49,433 nt of DNA from Fibrobacter sp. Lineage in GTDB: Bacteria > Fibrobacterota > Fibrobacteria > Fibrobacterales > Fibrobacteraceae. Positions 15,740 to 23,652 of this stretch are shown here, piece by piece; within the stretch, counting starts at the first letter, position 1, and each line of letters opens with the position of its first letter. Made by a program: the position numbers and the translations under genes. The stretch covers positions 1 through 49,433 of the forward strand of contig JAKSIB010000026.1 in the NCBI GenBank assembly GCA_024399065.1, read 5' to 3'. Under the pieces are notes generated by a model. That model made no database searches. It was given only the letters and a program-made list of their open reading frames with translations, and was not told where the DNA came from.

Positions 15740-15913
15740 TCCGCCCAGGAGCATTTGCCCAAGCAGCTGGAGGGCATGCGCTTCTACCAGCCCAAGCAGA
15801 TCAGCAAGAAAAAACTTTTCGCTGAACGCCTGGAACAGCTCAAAGCAATCCGCAACGAAAAGCTGGGCCGAAAAGCAGAAACTGCAGAAGAAAAGAAAGA
15901 CTCATCGCTTTAA
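15740..15913 (+). pseudogene. rarA: Remnant of a second rarA 3' end
   Basis: 58 in-frame codons, including the stop, starting SAQEHLPKQLEGMRFYQPKQ. They align with the last 49 codons of intact rarA and then diverge into a longer ending (GRKAETAEEKKDSSL). There is no start codon or promoter, and the upstream sequence (15665-15739) is AT-rich and unrelated to rarA, so it is a displaced gene tail. Its stop overlaps that of the convergent gene at 15910 exactly as rarA overlaps the gene at 13588. Confidence 0.88.
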
Positions 15914-16431
15914 AATTCAGCAACTACGCCAAGTCCTCCTGGAAATACGATCCTGTCGCGGTCAAGAGACCCCTTGTTTATGTCGAAATTCGTATAGTAA
16001 CTGCCGTTCCCGGCGAAAAATTGAAATCCCAGTTCAAAGTACGCACCAAAGTGCTTGGCAAACATGTGCTGATATCCAAATCCAAAAACAAGACGCCAAT
16101 AATTGATCTCTTTGGATGATTCTTCCAAATACGAATCCTTGCTATTCACATTGTGGATGATAAAACCTTCAAACTCGCCATGAATCCACTCGGATGAATG
16201 AAAAGCATACGGACCAGTAAGCCCCATAAAACGATAGGCAATACCGATCCCTCCCATAAAGTCATAATCAGAGTCATACCCCATTAAATGAACGTTGCTA
16301 GAAAGATGTTCATCCTTCATTGTATACTCAACGCTTGTCATTCCATGGTATGGACCAAAACCCAAGCTTACGCCGAATTGTGCATAACACATCCCAGCAA
16401 GCATGCACAGTAGTGCTTGAAACTTTTTCAT
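15910..16431 (-). CDS. Outer-membrane beta-barrel-like protein
   Basis: About 173 residues. Signal peptide MKKFQALLCMLAGMCYAQFG. The body is a small barrel pattern of aromatic/glycine strands (VSLGFGPYHG, GGIGIAYRFMG, FGFGYQHM, GAYFELGFQFFAG) ending in VVAEF with a terminal Phe, as in Gram-negative outer-membrane proteins. Start supported by GGAGG 6 bases before ATG 16431. Last gene of a three-gene operon. Function unknown. Confidence 0.75.
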   Translation of the reverse strand: MKKFQALLCMLAGMCYAQFGVSLGFGPYHGMTSVEYTMKDEHLSSNVHLMGYDSDYDFMGGIGIAYRFMGLTGPYAFHSSEWIHGEFEGFIIHNVNSKDSYLEESSKEINYWRLVFGFGYQHMFAKHFGAYFELGFQFFAGNGSYYTNFDINKGSLDRDRIVFPGGLGVVAEF

Positions 16432-16445
16432 GTTTCCCTCCTTTT

Positions 16446-16751
16446 TCACCAACGCTTCACTGGAGGGACAATGTCACATAAGGCAGGTGAACCCCCAGGT
16501 TTAAAAAAAATAGCTGATGCTACGCAAATTCCAAGACGAACTAAATAATTTGATTGTTGTTGCGTGTTCGTTAAAGAAATGGAACTATCGAGAACAAAAT
16601 CCTTTATAGCGACATTGAAACTAAAATCCACAACAATAGAATCCTGTTTATCAACATATTTTTTTAACGAATCTATTACTAATTGTGCTTGGCAATATCC
16701 CTGCAACAGAAGCAACAAAGAAAAAAACAGTATCATTCGAAAACTTATCAT
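16446..16751 (-). CDS. Small exported protein, unknown function
   Basis: 101 residues with a strong signal peptide (MISFRMILFFSLLLLLQGYC then QAQ). The mature part contains a second hydrophobic stretch (LGICVASAIFF). No family recognised. It ends 14 bp before the downstream barrel gene and begins 23 bp after the upstream lipoprotein gene, so it is co-transcribed. It may be an accessory protein of the neighbouring barrel. Confidence 0.6.
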   Translation of the reverse strand: MISFRMILFFSLLLLLQGYCQAQLVIDSLKKYVDKQDSIVVDFSFNVAIKDFVLDSSISLTNTQQQSNYLVRLGICVASAIFFKPGGSPALCDIVPPVKRW

Positions 16752-16774
16752 AGATAAACGGCTTCCATCAAAAA

Positions 16775-17893
16775 TTAGCGATAAGAAAGTGGGTACTTTG
16801 AAAGAATTGCATCACGAATATTTTGGGGCAAATTTTTGCTTGTTTTCGCTCTGAATTCTAAATCCTTATGCCTTACATAATGCATTCCGACAACACCATA
16901 ATCAGTAGCCCTTCTAAAATTAGGGTCCTTCTCGTTTCCCGTAAGCTGCGTATTCGCCTGAGGATTAAAACCCGTCAAATCTTCGTTCGGATTAGGAACA
17001 CTTCCTGTTGGAATTGAGAACTCCATAAAAGGCGTTATCTTACATCTAACCGTAATATCTTCCGTATCACAGCATGTATCTAAATCCGTATCATGAGTGG
17101 TTTTTGCACATGAGAAATTTCCGTATCCATCAAAACCACAACCACTAAAACAGTAGGATCTTATTCCATTTCGATCAGGATCAAACGCAGCCCAGCGCCA
17201 CACCTTTCCTTCAATTGGGCCTCTCCAAACAAGCTGACGCTTTTTGAAATACGTCTCGGAGCCTGCGGTTGAAATGACTTTGTAATCTGATATGAAAGAT
17301 TCCGCAATCATTCGATACGGATAAATCTCCACCGTTATCTTTGAATCATATGTAGCGGTTTCAACAACTTCCTTTTTTAAGGCTTTGAGCTGCTTAAGAT
17401 AGGGATCTTCTTCTGCGGAATCATCACAACCATCACAGGACAAACCTATATAGTCACATTTTTCAAACAATATTCTATCTGACAAAAGCGTATCGCCATT
17501 TACAAGCACAATAAATCCATAGTCCTCATTCATGGCAAGCCAAGATGTGGGACACACATAATCAAGAGGACGTTCAATAGAATGACTATAATCGGCATCC
17601 TCTGCAATACGTTTTGCGTACGAAGCTTCTAACTTTAAGAATTCATCAAGAGAATCTAGTACCAACCCTTTTTTATCAACATCTTTTTTTAAGGTTGCTT
17701 CTTGAAAAAATCGAATTCTATTCCCTTTTTCGTCAAATTCAAAATATGGAAGTATTGAATCCCCCAAGTTTTCCTTATAGAAATGTTCAGAAAAGGAATT
17801 GTTTAGTGAGCCATCTCGAGCTTCATCACCTCCAAGATTTGAATTGTCACAAGCCCACAGTAAAATCGCAATAAGACAAGGTAATTTCTTCAT
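16775..17893 (-). CDS. Cysteine-rich lipoprotein, unknown function
   Basis: About 372 residues. Signal MKKLPCLIAILLWACDNSNL with lipobox LWAC, and a good GGGAGG before ATG 17893. The mature protein has many cysteines (CDYIGLSCDGCDD, YCFSGCGFDGYGNFSC, DTCCDTED), which suggests disulfides or a metal site in the periplasm or at the surface. No family recognised. First gene of the operon with 16446 and 15910. Base composition is visibly more AT-rich than the rarA or lon regions. Confidence 0.7.
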   Translation of the reverse strand: MKKLPCLIAILLWACDNSNLGGDEARDGSLNNSFSEHFYKENLGDSILPYFEFDEKGNRIRFFQEATLKKDVDKKGLVLDSLDEFLKLEASYAKRIAEDADYSHSIERPLDYVCPTSWLAMNEDYGFIVLVNGDTLLSDRILFEKCDYIGLSCDGCDDSAEEDPYLKQLKALKKEVVETATYDSKITVEIYPYRMIAESFISDYKVISTAGSETYFKKRQLVWRGPIEGKVWRWAAFDPDRNGIRSYCFSGCGFDGYGNFSCAKTTHDTDLDTCCDTEDITVRCKITPFMEFSIPTGSVPNPNEDLTGFNPQANTQLTGNEKDPNFRRATDYGVVGMHYVRHKDLEFRAKTSKNLPQNIRDAILSKYPLSYR

Positions 17894-18024
17894 CGTATCC
17901 TCCCTTATACTGAAAAATAATAAATCTAACACAAAATGAGGTAGAGGAACTCTCATTGTATAAAAAGTAACGGGAATAAAATTTCTAGGTCCTTCATCCC
18001 TACGGATTCAGAACAACACACCGA

Positions 18025-19107
18025 CTAGAACTGTTCCAGGATCTTTATTCGTTCTGGTGTATCCGGGTGGGTACAGAAGATCAGGTTCACCTTGGACACC
18101 AAGCCCTTCAGGAGGCCGTTATCGTCTTCCTCGTCGGGGTGGATGATGTACAGCTGGGCCACGTCATTACGCTTGACGCTTGAAAGGCCCGGATCCTCGG
18201 AAACTTTGCGCAGGGCGCTTGCCAATGCCAGCGGGTCACCACAAAGTTCAGCGGCACCGGCATCGGCCACGTATTCGCGCTTACGGGAAATTGCCAAACG
18301 GTTGACGTAGCTAAAGAAGTAGGCCACCGTAGAAATCACAAGACCAACCAAAGCCACAACCATAACGATAAGGATGGCGCCACCTTCGTTCTTGCCACGA
18401 CTGCGGCGAGGACGACTGCGGAGCATGCCCTTGATTAGCTGCCAGAATATGGACTGTACCAGGGAAATAAGGCCCACGAACACGATGCACACCACCATGA
18501 GGCGGGTATCGCGATTCTTGATGTGGGTCAGTTCATGGCCCACCACGGCGGCCAACTCATCGTCATTTAATTTGTCTATAATACCCGTAGTCAACGTGAT
18601 AGTAAACGACTTGACGTTGATGCCGCTGGCGAAAGCGTTCATGCCCGGATCGTCAACGATGTTGATCTGGGGCATTTCGATGCCGCCGGCAATGCAGAGG
18701 TTTTCCACGATGTTGTAGACGCGGACATTCTCTTTACGTTCCAGGGGCTTTGCGTGAGTCACATGGCGCAAAAGGGAAACGTTGCAGGAGTACGCGAAGA
18801 AGAACCAGATACCCACAATGGCAATGGTCGCAGGCAGAGCCTTCAAGAAACAGTACCACACAATGGGCCAATGGGCGCCGTAGCCTTTGCCGGTCAGCAT
18901 CGCCGTATCACGGCAAACTGCCTCGAACGAGGTTCCCACCGTCGCAAGGAAGGAGTCGCCGAAAAATTCGCAGAACACTCCGAAGTAGTCCAGCACAAAA
19001 ATGAACAACCAGACCATGGCGAGAATGATGATCGGGTACATACACAACAGGATTACAGTGTTCCTGTTGTTACGCCAGATCTGGGTCTGCATTCCAACGT
19101 ATTTCAT
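18025..19107 (-). CDS. htpX: M48 family membrane zinc metallopeptidase (HtpX-like)
   Basis: 360 residues. Transmembrane segments at about 17-40 and 90-110, and a pair near 200-275. The zinc motif HELTH is at 191-195, with the third ligand Glu in the ISRKREYVADAGAAEL helix. Inner-membrane protease that degrades damaged membrane proteins. Lies 83 bp downstream of lemA on the same strand, a common pairing. Confidence 0.93.
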   Translation of the reverse strand: MKYVGMQTQIWRNNRNTVILLCMYPIIILAMVWLFIFVLDYFGVFCEFFGDSFLATVGTSFEAVCRDTAMLTGKGYGAHWPIVWYCFLKALPATIAIVGIWFFFAYSCNVSLLRHVTHAKPLERKENVRVYNIVENLCIAGGIEMPQINIVDDPGMNAFASGINVKSFTITLTTGIIDKLNDDELAAVVGHELTHIKNRDTRLMVVCIVFVGLISLVQSIFWQLIKGMLRSRPRRSRGKNEGGAILIVMVVALVGLVISTVAYFFSYVNRLAISRKREYVADAGAAELCGDPLALASALRKVSEDPGLSSVKRNDVAQLYIIHPDEEDDNGLLKGLVSKVNLIFCTHPDTPERIKILEQF

Positions 19108-19190
19108 GATACAGTTGTTAGTGGCTAGTGGTTAGTAGACAGGGATTCGGGAACGTTCTGCCCCCGATACCCCTAATCACAGCTTACTTT

Positions 19191-19748
19191 TTAGAACTTG
19201 ACTTCGGGAGCCTTGTTCAAGGATTCACGGCTTTCAGTAGCTTCGTACATGGCAGCGCGCTTGAAGTTGAACATGCCAGCAATGATGTTGTTGGGGAAAA
19301 TTTCGCAAGCGTTGTTGAATTCCTTGGTAGCGGAGTTGAAGAAGCGGCGAGCTGCAGCCAGCTTGTTTTCGATGTCAGAAAGTTCAGTCTGAAGCTGGAG
19401 GAAGTTGGTATTGGCCTTCAGTTCCGGGTAGGCTTCCAGGGAAACGCGGAGACCGGCAAGAGCGCTGGACATAGCCTTGTCCGCTGCAACCTTTTCATCC
19501 ACGGTCTGGGCACCCATACCGGCGGCGCGGGCAGCGGTAATCTTTTCCAGGGTTTCCTTTTCGTGGGTGGCGTAACCCTTCACGGTGGAAACCAGCTGGG
19601 GCACCAAATCAAAGCGCTGCTTCAGCTGAACATCAATGTTTGCAAATGCGTTTTCGCGGTTATTGCGGAGCTTCACCAGTTTGTTGTAGGTGGTGATCAG
19701 CAAGAGGACGATGATGACGGCGACAGCAATGATAATTCCAGCGACCAT
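19191..19748 (-). CDS. lemA: LemA family protein
   Basis: 185 residues. One N-terminal membrane helix (MVAGIIIAVAVIIVLLLITT) followed by the LemA helical body (YNKLVKLRNNRENAFANIDV, QLKQRFDLVPQLV, EKITAARAA, LQTELSDIENKLAAARRFFN). LemA proteins are membrane-anchored helical-bundle proteins of uncertain function that often accompany M48 proteases, as here with htpX. Confidence 0.93.
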   Translation of the reverse strand: MVAGIIIAVAVIIVLLLITTYNKLVKLRNNRENAFANIDVQLKQRFDLVPQLVSTVKGYATHEKETLEKITAARAAGMGAQTVDEKVAADKAMSSALAGLRVSLEAYPELKANTNFLQLQTELSDIENKLAAARRFFNSATKEFNNACEIFPNNIIAGMFNFKRAAMYEATESRESLNKAPEVKF

Positions 19749-19825
19749 AAGATTCTCCTTGTAATTGTTCTTACTTTGTAAATGTACAATAAAAAAACAA
19801 AAAAAATGACAGATTCCTCAAGACT

Positions 19826-20511
19826 TTACCCCAATTCGTCCCGCAGGAACTTTTCCAGCGTATCCTTCTGGGGAAGAGCCAGCATGTAGGTGGAAACAAA
19901 CAGTTTGTTATCCATTCCCGCCAGGGCATACTCCACCATCTTTTTGCCCTTCTTCGTGCAGAGAAGAATACCCACAGGCGGATTATCCCCCTCGTTCATT
20001 TCGTTTTCCTTATAGTAGGAGACATAGGCATTCAACTGTCCCAAATCTCCGTGGTTAAAGGAAAAAAGGGTCTTCGACGGTCATGATTTCGCGTATGTGC
20101 GAAAAGGAAAGATTCTCAATAATTCGTTTAGCCGGCGTTTCGAATTCGTCCAACAGCGTTGGACTAATTCCGCTAGCCAAATAACCCTTGATTTTAGGGT
20201 AAATTTGATAAAAACGACGACAATTTTTAAACAGAGTCTCGTTCATCCCTCTTGTATTCAACCGAGCTTCAATATTTTTTCAGCAACTTTTCGCCATACT
20301 TCGCACGATCAAGACCTTTCTGCTCGTACTCAACAATGTAATAGCCGATCAGGTAATTTCTGATGGTGGCAAGTTTGTTTACCGCCTTCACCGAAGCGGA
20401 GTAGGCACTCTTGTGAATCTGCTCCAGAGAACTGGCCAGACCTTCGAAAGTCTGGGGATTGGAATTCTGCCAACCATTAGGCAACTGGAAGTCTTGAATT
20501 TGACTGGACAT
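19826..20511 (-). pseudogene. Broken DUF1016 (YhcG-like PDDEXK nuclease) gene
   Basis: Three consecutive fragments of one DUF1016 protein. 20511-20269 encodes the N-terminal helical domain (starting MSSQIQDFQLPNGWQNS). 20261-20055 continues with LNTRGMNETLFKN to HIREIMTVEDPF. 20044-19826 encodes the C-terminal end (GQLNAYVSYYKENEMNEGDN to LEKFLRDELG). Stops and frame changes separate them, and the central part with the nuclease catalytic core is missing between TVEDPF and GQLNAYV. About 220 codons remain of a usual 340-370. Intact relatives are linked with restriction or recombination loci. Promoter and leader are preserved. Confidence 0.85.
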
Positions 20512-20567
20512 AGTATCTCCTTTGGAAAGAAAAAAGACATCTGTTTTTCAGATGCCTTGGAGATACT
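20512..20567 (-). promoter_or_regulatory. Leader with terminator-like hairpin inside an SD/anti-SD stem
   Basis: Read on the minus strand: AGTATCTCC (20567-20559), then hairpin CATCTG-AAAAA-CAGATG (20554-20538) followed by TC and six T, then GGAGATACT (20520-20512) directly before the ATG at 20511. The outer arms are a perfect 9-bp complement, so the Shine-Dalgarno sequence can be sequestered; the inner hairpin with its T-run looks like an intrinsic terminator. An identical leader is at 25540-25595. Confidence 0.65.
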
Positions 20568-20586
20568 TTTTCGAACCTCGGGCGGA

Positions 20587-20614
20587 ATTATAGCTTATAC
20601 ATAAATACTGGCAA
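20587..20614 (-). promoter_or_regulatory. Promoter of the DUF1016 gene, copy 1
   Basis: Minus strand TTGCCA (20614-20609), 16-bp spacer, perfect TATAAT (20592-20587), about 75 bp before the ATG. The same promoter is in copy 2 at 25615-25642. Confidence 0.7.
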
Positions 20615-20732
20615 GGGTCAAATTGTAATTTGTTTGTAAAAGGAGATCCTCCCCATACGGGAACCATGCGCACTAAGGAACAAGTTCCTAAGTGCTGTCC
20701 GCCGGAATCAAGTCCGGGATGATATGCTGGGT

Positions 20733-22703
20733 TTAAAGGAATTCGGCGGTGAATACGCTGCCGTCTTCAGGAGTAACTAGGCGGGGATTTTCCTTGACGC
20801 CGTCAGACCACTGCTTAAATATTCCCGTGGTTGCCTCAGCCTTCAAGAGCATGCTGTTTCCGCCAAAGAACGTACCTGTGTAATTGACTCGGGACAATTT
20901 CATTCCATCGATGGTTACGTAGCCGCCGCCATTGGCACCTACAGAAACCGTGATATCGTCACCAAAGCCAAATTCCTTACGGTAGTCTGCACGAAGGGCA
21001 GCGTTTCTACCCTTGCTATAGTACAAAATCATATCACCACGGGCATCAAATTCTCCACACATACCTGGATAAAAGCCGCAATAATCCCTACGGAACTTCT
21101 TCATGTCTCTTTCAATTTCGGAACCCGGAATTTGAGCATTTACCGCACTCAGAGATTTCTCCAATCTTTCTTCGGTCAAATATTCGTTAAGCATCACAGC
21201 GCCGTGGTTAGCAAACATTCTTCTGAAGTCGGGATTTTCCATCAGCTTTACATAAATATTTGCAAAGTATCCCGGGCCAGTTCGGCCTTCACCACGGTCA
21301 TTGCGCATCCATTTAAACATGTTGCCGCCATTCATCTTAAAATCGGAGCTAACCCACTGCCACTCTAGACTCTGGTCTGTATCAAAAAGCATGAACTTGA
21401 ATGGCTGACCAGGAGAGCGCCAGGCGCGCATATTGTTACTGGGCCAGTCCGCATTCTTCAAGTAGAACTGGGCTGCGAGATAGTCGGCATAGTTGCCTAC
21501 ATCCATCATGGTCTGAACCTTGGCGTAAGCCTCGTTGTTCTCGCCGGAAAAATCATTTGATGCCACAAAAGCCAAAAGTTCCGCATAGTAGTGGCCATCG
21601 CCAGCACTTGGCGTCACAACATCTTTTTTCTGCTTCACCATTTCTACGGTGTTATTGTCGATTCCGTAATTCGTTTCAACAAAGTGTTCGTTCAGTCTTT
21701 CGCGAAGGTCGTGAATGCCGTAGTATTCACCATTGTAGAATACCACCACCTGACGGTTACGCTGATAATCTACGGAGGATCCTTCTACGATTGCAGTCAT
21801 TGCCGGGTCACCCACAAGGTCGCCTACGTAGCGGTTTCCGCTATTGCGCAAGTTAAAGCCCCTGAACTTGTTCACTTCCGGGCGGACCGTGAACAAGTTG
21901 TACTTCAGCTTCTTTTCGTTATACTGCTTCTTGATCTTGATTGCCACGGGCTTCTTGGGATAAGTACGGCTGTAGTTTCCCATCAGAGAAATACCGGCGT
22001 CGACTTCCCAGGCCTTGCCGCTGCTGCGGCTACCATTTTCAAAAAATTCCACATGAACAGGATCTTCGGTTTCATCCATCAGGCCGGGGCATCCGTAGGG
22101 ATCATCACCTTCGCATCGTGACGTGTTCACATAGACTCTTCTAAAGAAGGAAGGGTCCACACTGATGGCCACCACCGGCATGGAAACGGTTTCACCAACA
22201 AAATAAGTCTGAGTGGACTTTCTTAGTTCATATCCGCCCTTGGCTTCGACACAGCGAACTACCGTATTCTTGGTAATTGTCAAAGGCCAATCCAAGACTT
22301 CCTCATAGTCCATAGGATCCCCACCGTCGAGAGTGCAGTAAATCTGCCCGCCCTTTACAGGCGCCGGTTCAGGAATGGTAAAAGATTCAGCATAGAAGCC
22401 CGCAGGCGGCAACAGCTTCGGAGACAGGTCTACCTCATCTTCGTCTTCATCCCCTTCATCCTTGTCTTTATCACCAGAAGGTTCTTCCACGTTCTTGATC
22501 ATTTGTTCCAAGAACCAGGAGTAAAGAGAATCTGTTCCAAACAGACTGTCAGGAATCACAAGGCTATCCAGGTCGAAGGTAAAGTCTCCAAATTCACTTT
22601 TGACTTCAACAACTTTTGAATCTTCACCACTACAACCGCACAGTCCAAAGGCGCACAAGGAGCTTGCTATCAAGAATGCAAAAAGACTTTTTTTGAATTT
22701 CAT
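20733..22703 (-). CDS. CotH kinase family lipoprotein
   Basis: 656 residues. Lipobox GLCGC at about residue 23, an acidic low-complexity stretch (GDKDKDEGDEDEDE) near 75-90, and a chitobiase C-terminal-like domain at about 94-170 (GGQIYCTLDGGDP, VVRCVEAKGG). A CotH protein-kinase-like domain spans about 200-520 (GISLMGNYSRTYPKKP, NLRNSGNRYVGDL, VVFYNGEYYGIHDLRERLNE, NADWPSNNMRAW, FMLFDTDQS), then a beta C-terminal domain. CotH proteins are secreted atypical kinases; anaerobic gut bacteria have many, sometimes linked to plant-fibre degradation or surface structure. Substrate unknown. Confidence 0.87.
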   Translation of the reverse strand: MKFKKSLFAFLIASSLCAFGLCGCSGEDSKVVEVKSEFGDFTFDLDSLVIPDSLFGTDSLYSWFLEQMIKNVEEPSGDKDKDEGDEDEDEVDLSPKLLPPAGFYAESFTIPEPAPVKGGQIYCTLDGGDPMDYEEVLDWPLTITKNTVVRCVEAKGGYELRKSTQTYFVGETVSMPVVAISVDPSFFRRVYVNTSRCEGDDPYGCPGLMDETEDPVHVEFFENGSRSSGKAWEVDAGISLMGNYSRTYPKKPVAIKIKKQYNEKKLKYNLFTVRPEVNKFRGFNLRNSGNRYVGDLVGDPAMTAIVEGSSVDYQRNRQVVVFYNGEYYGIHDLRERLNEHFVETNYGIDNNTVEMVKQKKDVVTPSAGDGHYYAELLAFVASNDFSGENNEAYAKVQTMMDVGNYADYLAAQFYLKNADWPSNNMRAWRSPGQPFKFMLFDTDQSLEWQWVSSDFKMNGGNMFKWMRNDRGEGRTGPGYFANIYVKLMENPDFRRMFANHGAVMLNEYLTEERLEKSLSAVNAQIPGSEIERDMKKFRRDYCGFYPGMCGEFDARGDMILYYSKGRNAALRADYRKEFGFGDDITVSVGANGGGYVTIDGMKLSRVNYTGTFFGGNSMLLKAEATTGIFKQWSDGVKENPRLVTPEDGSVFTAEFL

Positions 22704-22797
22704 AATTTAAAATATCGCCTAGTTATGTAAAATTTAGTTTAAACAAAACTGCTGTTCAAAATAAAAAAACACCTATGTGATATTCACTAAACAATAA

Positions 22798-22819
22798 ACC
22801 CCGGCACAATGGCCGGGGT
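22798..22819 (-). terminator. Terminator after the lipoprotein gene 22847-23638
   Basis: Stem ACCCCGGC (22798-22805) / GCCGGGGT (22812-22819). On the minus strand it is followed by a short T-rich tract (TTATTGTTT). It separates the protease-lipoprotein pair from the cotH gene. Confidence 0.75.
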
Positions 22820-22846
22820 CCAAACAACATCTGTTAAAGGAGAAGA

Positions 22847-23638
22847 CTAAAGCAATTCTTCCTTAATCCAGTATCCATATGCATATATGGCCGGACCATC
22901 CTTAACATTGCAATTCCATGCTTGACTTTTGTAAAGTTTTCTCTGAATCGAAGCCTCGGCTAGATTCTCACCAGAACAATTTTCAATCAACGCTCCCATT
23001 CGTATATAGTTATTCGAGGACATACACATATCTCCGGTTCTTGCAACACCGACCAATAGAATAGAATCCTTTTGAACGGACTGCACAACTTTTCCTGAAG
23101 GTTGGTTTGTATCTCCAATAATCATCAGGTAATAATCACATGTCTCGCTAGATTGATGTTTTTCAATCCGTTCCTTGATTCCAGGAAAGAAAATATCTAG
23201 ACTATCCTTATCCAGTTTACGAACACCTTCGACCAAATATTCTTCAGGAACATTCGCCGGAGAATAGCCAGTTCCATTGTAAGCCAACACCGACGAATCA
23301 AAAGACAATTCCTGTGGATTATCAGTAAACTGCCTAGCATATTCCTCCAAGGAACCGCTAACCTTAGGAATCCACACGTTTGAAGATCCGTATTCATTGT
23401 CTTTAACAAAACTAGATGAAGACAAAGTATCAACTGTAGAACCTTCCCGACTATCAGACGAGGGCGGCGTATTGTATTCTCCATTCGATTCAACATTTTC
23501 AGACTGTCCACCATTTTCCTTGTTCTGAACCGACGCCAAGTTTCCTGGATTATCTTCAACAGTCACACTTTCTCCAGATCCGGAATCACAGCCTACAAGG
23601 GCTAATAACGTAGCAATGAATATAAACTTGAATTTCAT
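22847..23638 (-). CDS. Lipoprotein downstream of the subtilase, unknown function
   Basis: 263 residues. Lipoprotein signal MKFKFIFIATLLALVGCDSG, then an Asn/Ser/Gly-rich spacer to about residue 85, then a domain with several cysteines (ETCDYYLMIIGDTNQPSG, ENCSGENLAEA, AWNCNVKDGP). No family recognised. It begins 14 bp after the subtilase gene stop, so the two are probably one operon. It may be a substrate, inhibitor or surface partner of the protease; this is inferred from pairing only. Confidence 0.7.
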   Translation of the reverse strand: MKFKFIFIATLLALVGCDSGSGESVTVEDNPGNLASVQNKENGGQSENVESNGEYNTPPSSDSREGSTVDTLSSSSFVKDNEYGSSNVWIPKVSGSLEEYARQFTDNPQELSFDSSVLAYNGTGYSPANVPEEYLVEGVRKLDKDSLDIFFPGIKERIEKHQSSETCDYYLMIIGDTNQPSGKVVQSVQKDSILLVGVARTGDMCMSSNNYIRMGALIENCSGENLAEASIQRKLYKSQAWNCNVKDGPAIYAYGYWIKEELL

Positions 23639-23652
23639 GTGTACGCTCCTTA

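Larger units (their letters stand above)
20433..20722 (-). repeat. Direct repeat copy 1: DUF1016 promoter, leader and 5' codons
   Basis: 290 bp matching 25461-25750. By eye, 20492-20722 (231 bp) is identical, whereas 20433-20491, inside the coding sequence, has about 10 mismatches. It contains a CCGG-type hairpin, a promoter, the regulatory leader and the first 26 codons. Confidence 0.92.

Noticed and set aside
15740-15913. The rarA tail as a separate small gene
   Set aside because: No start codon, promoter or ribosome-binding site, and an exact match in register to the end of rarA; better explained as a remnant.
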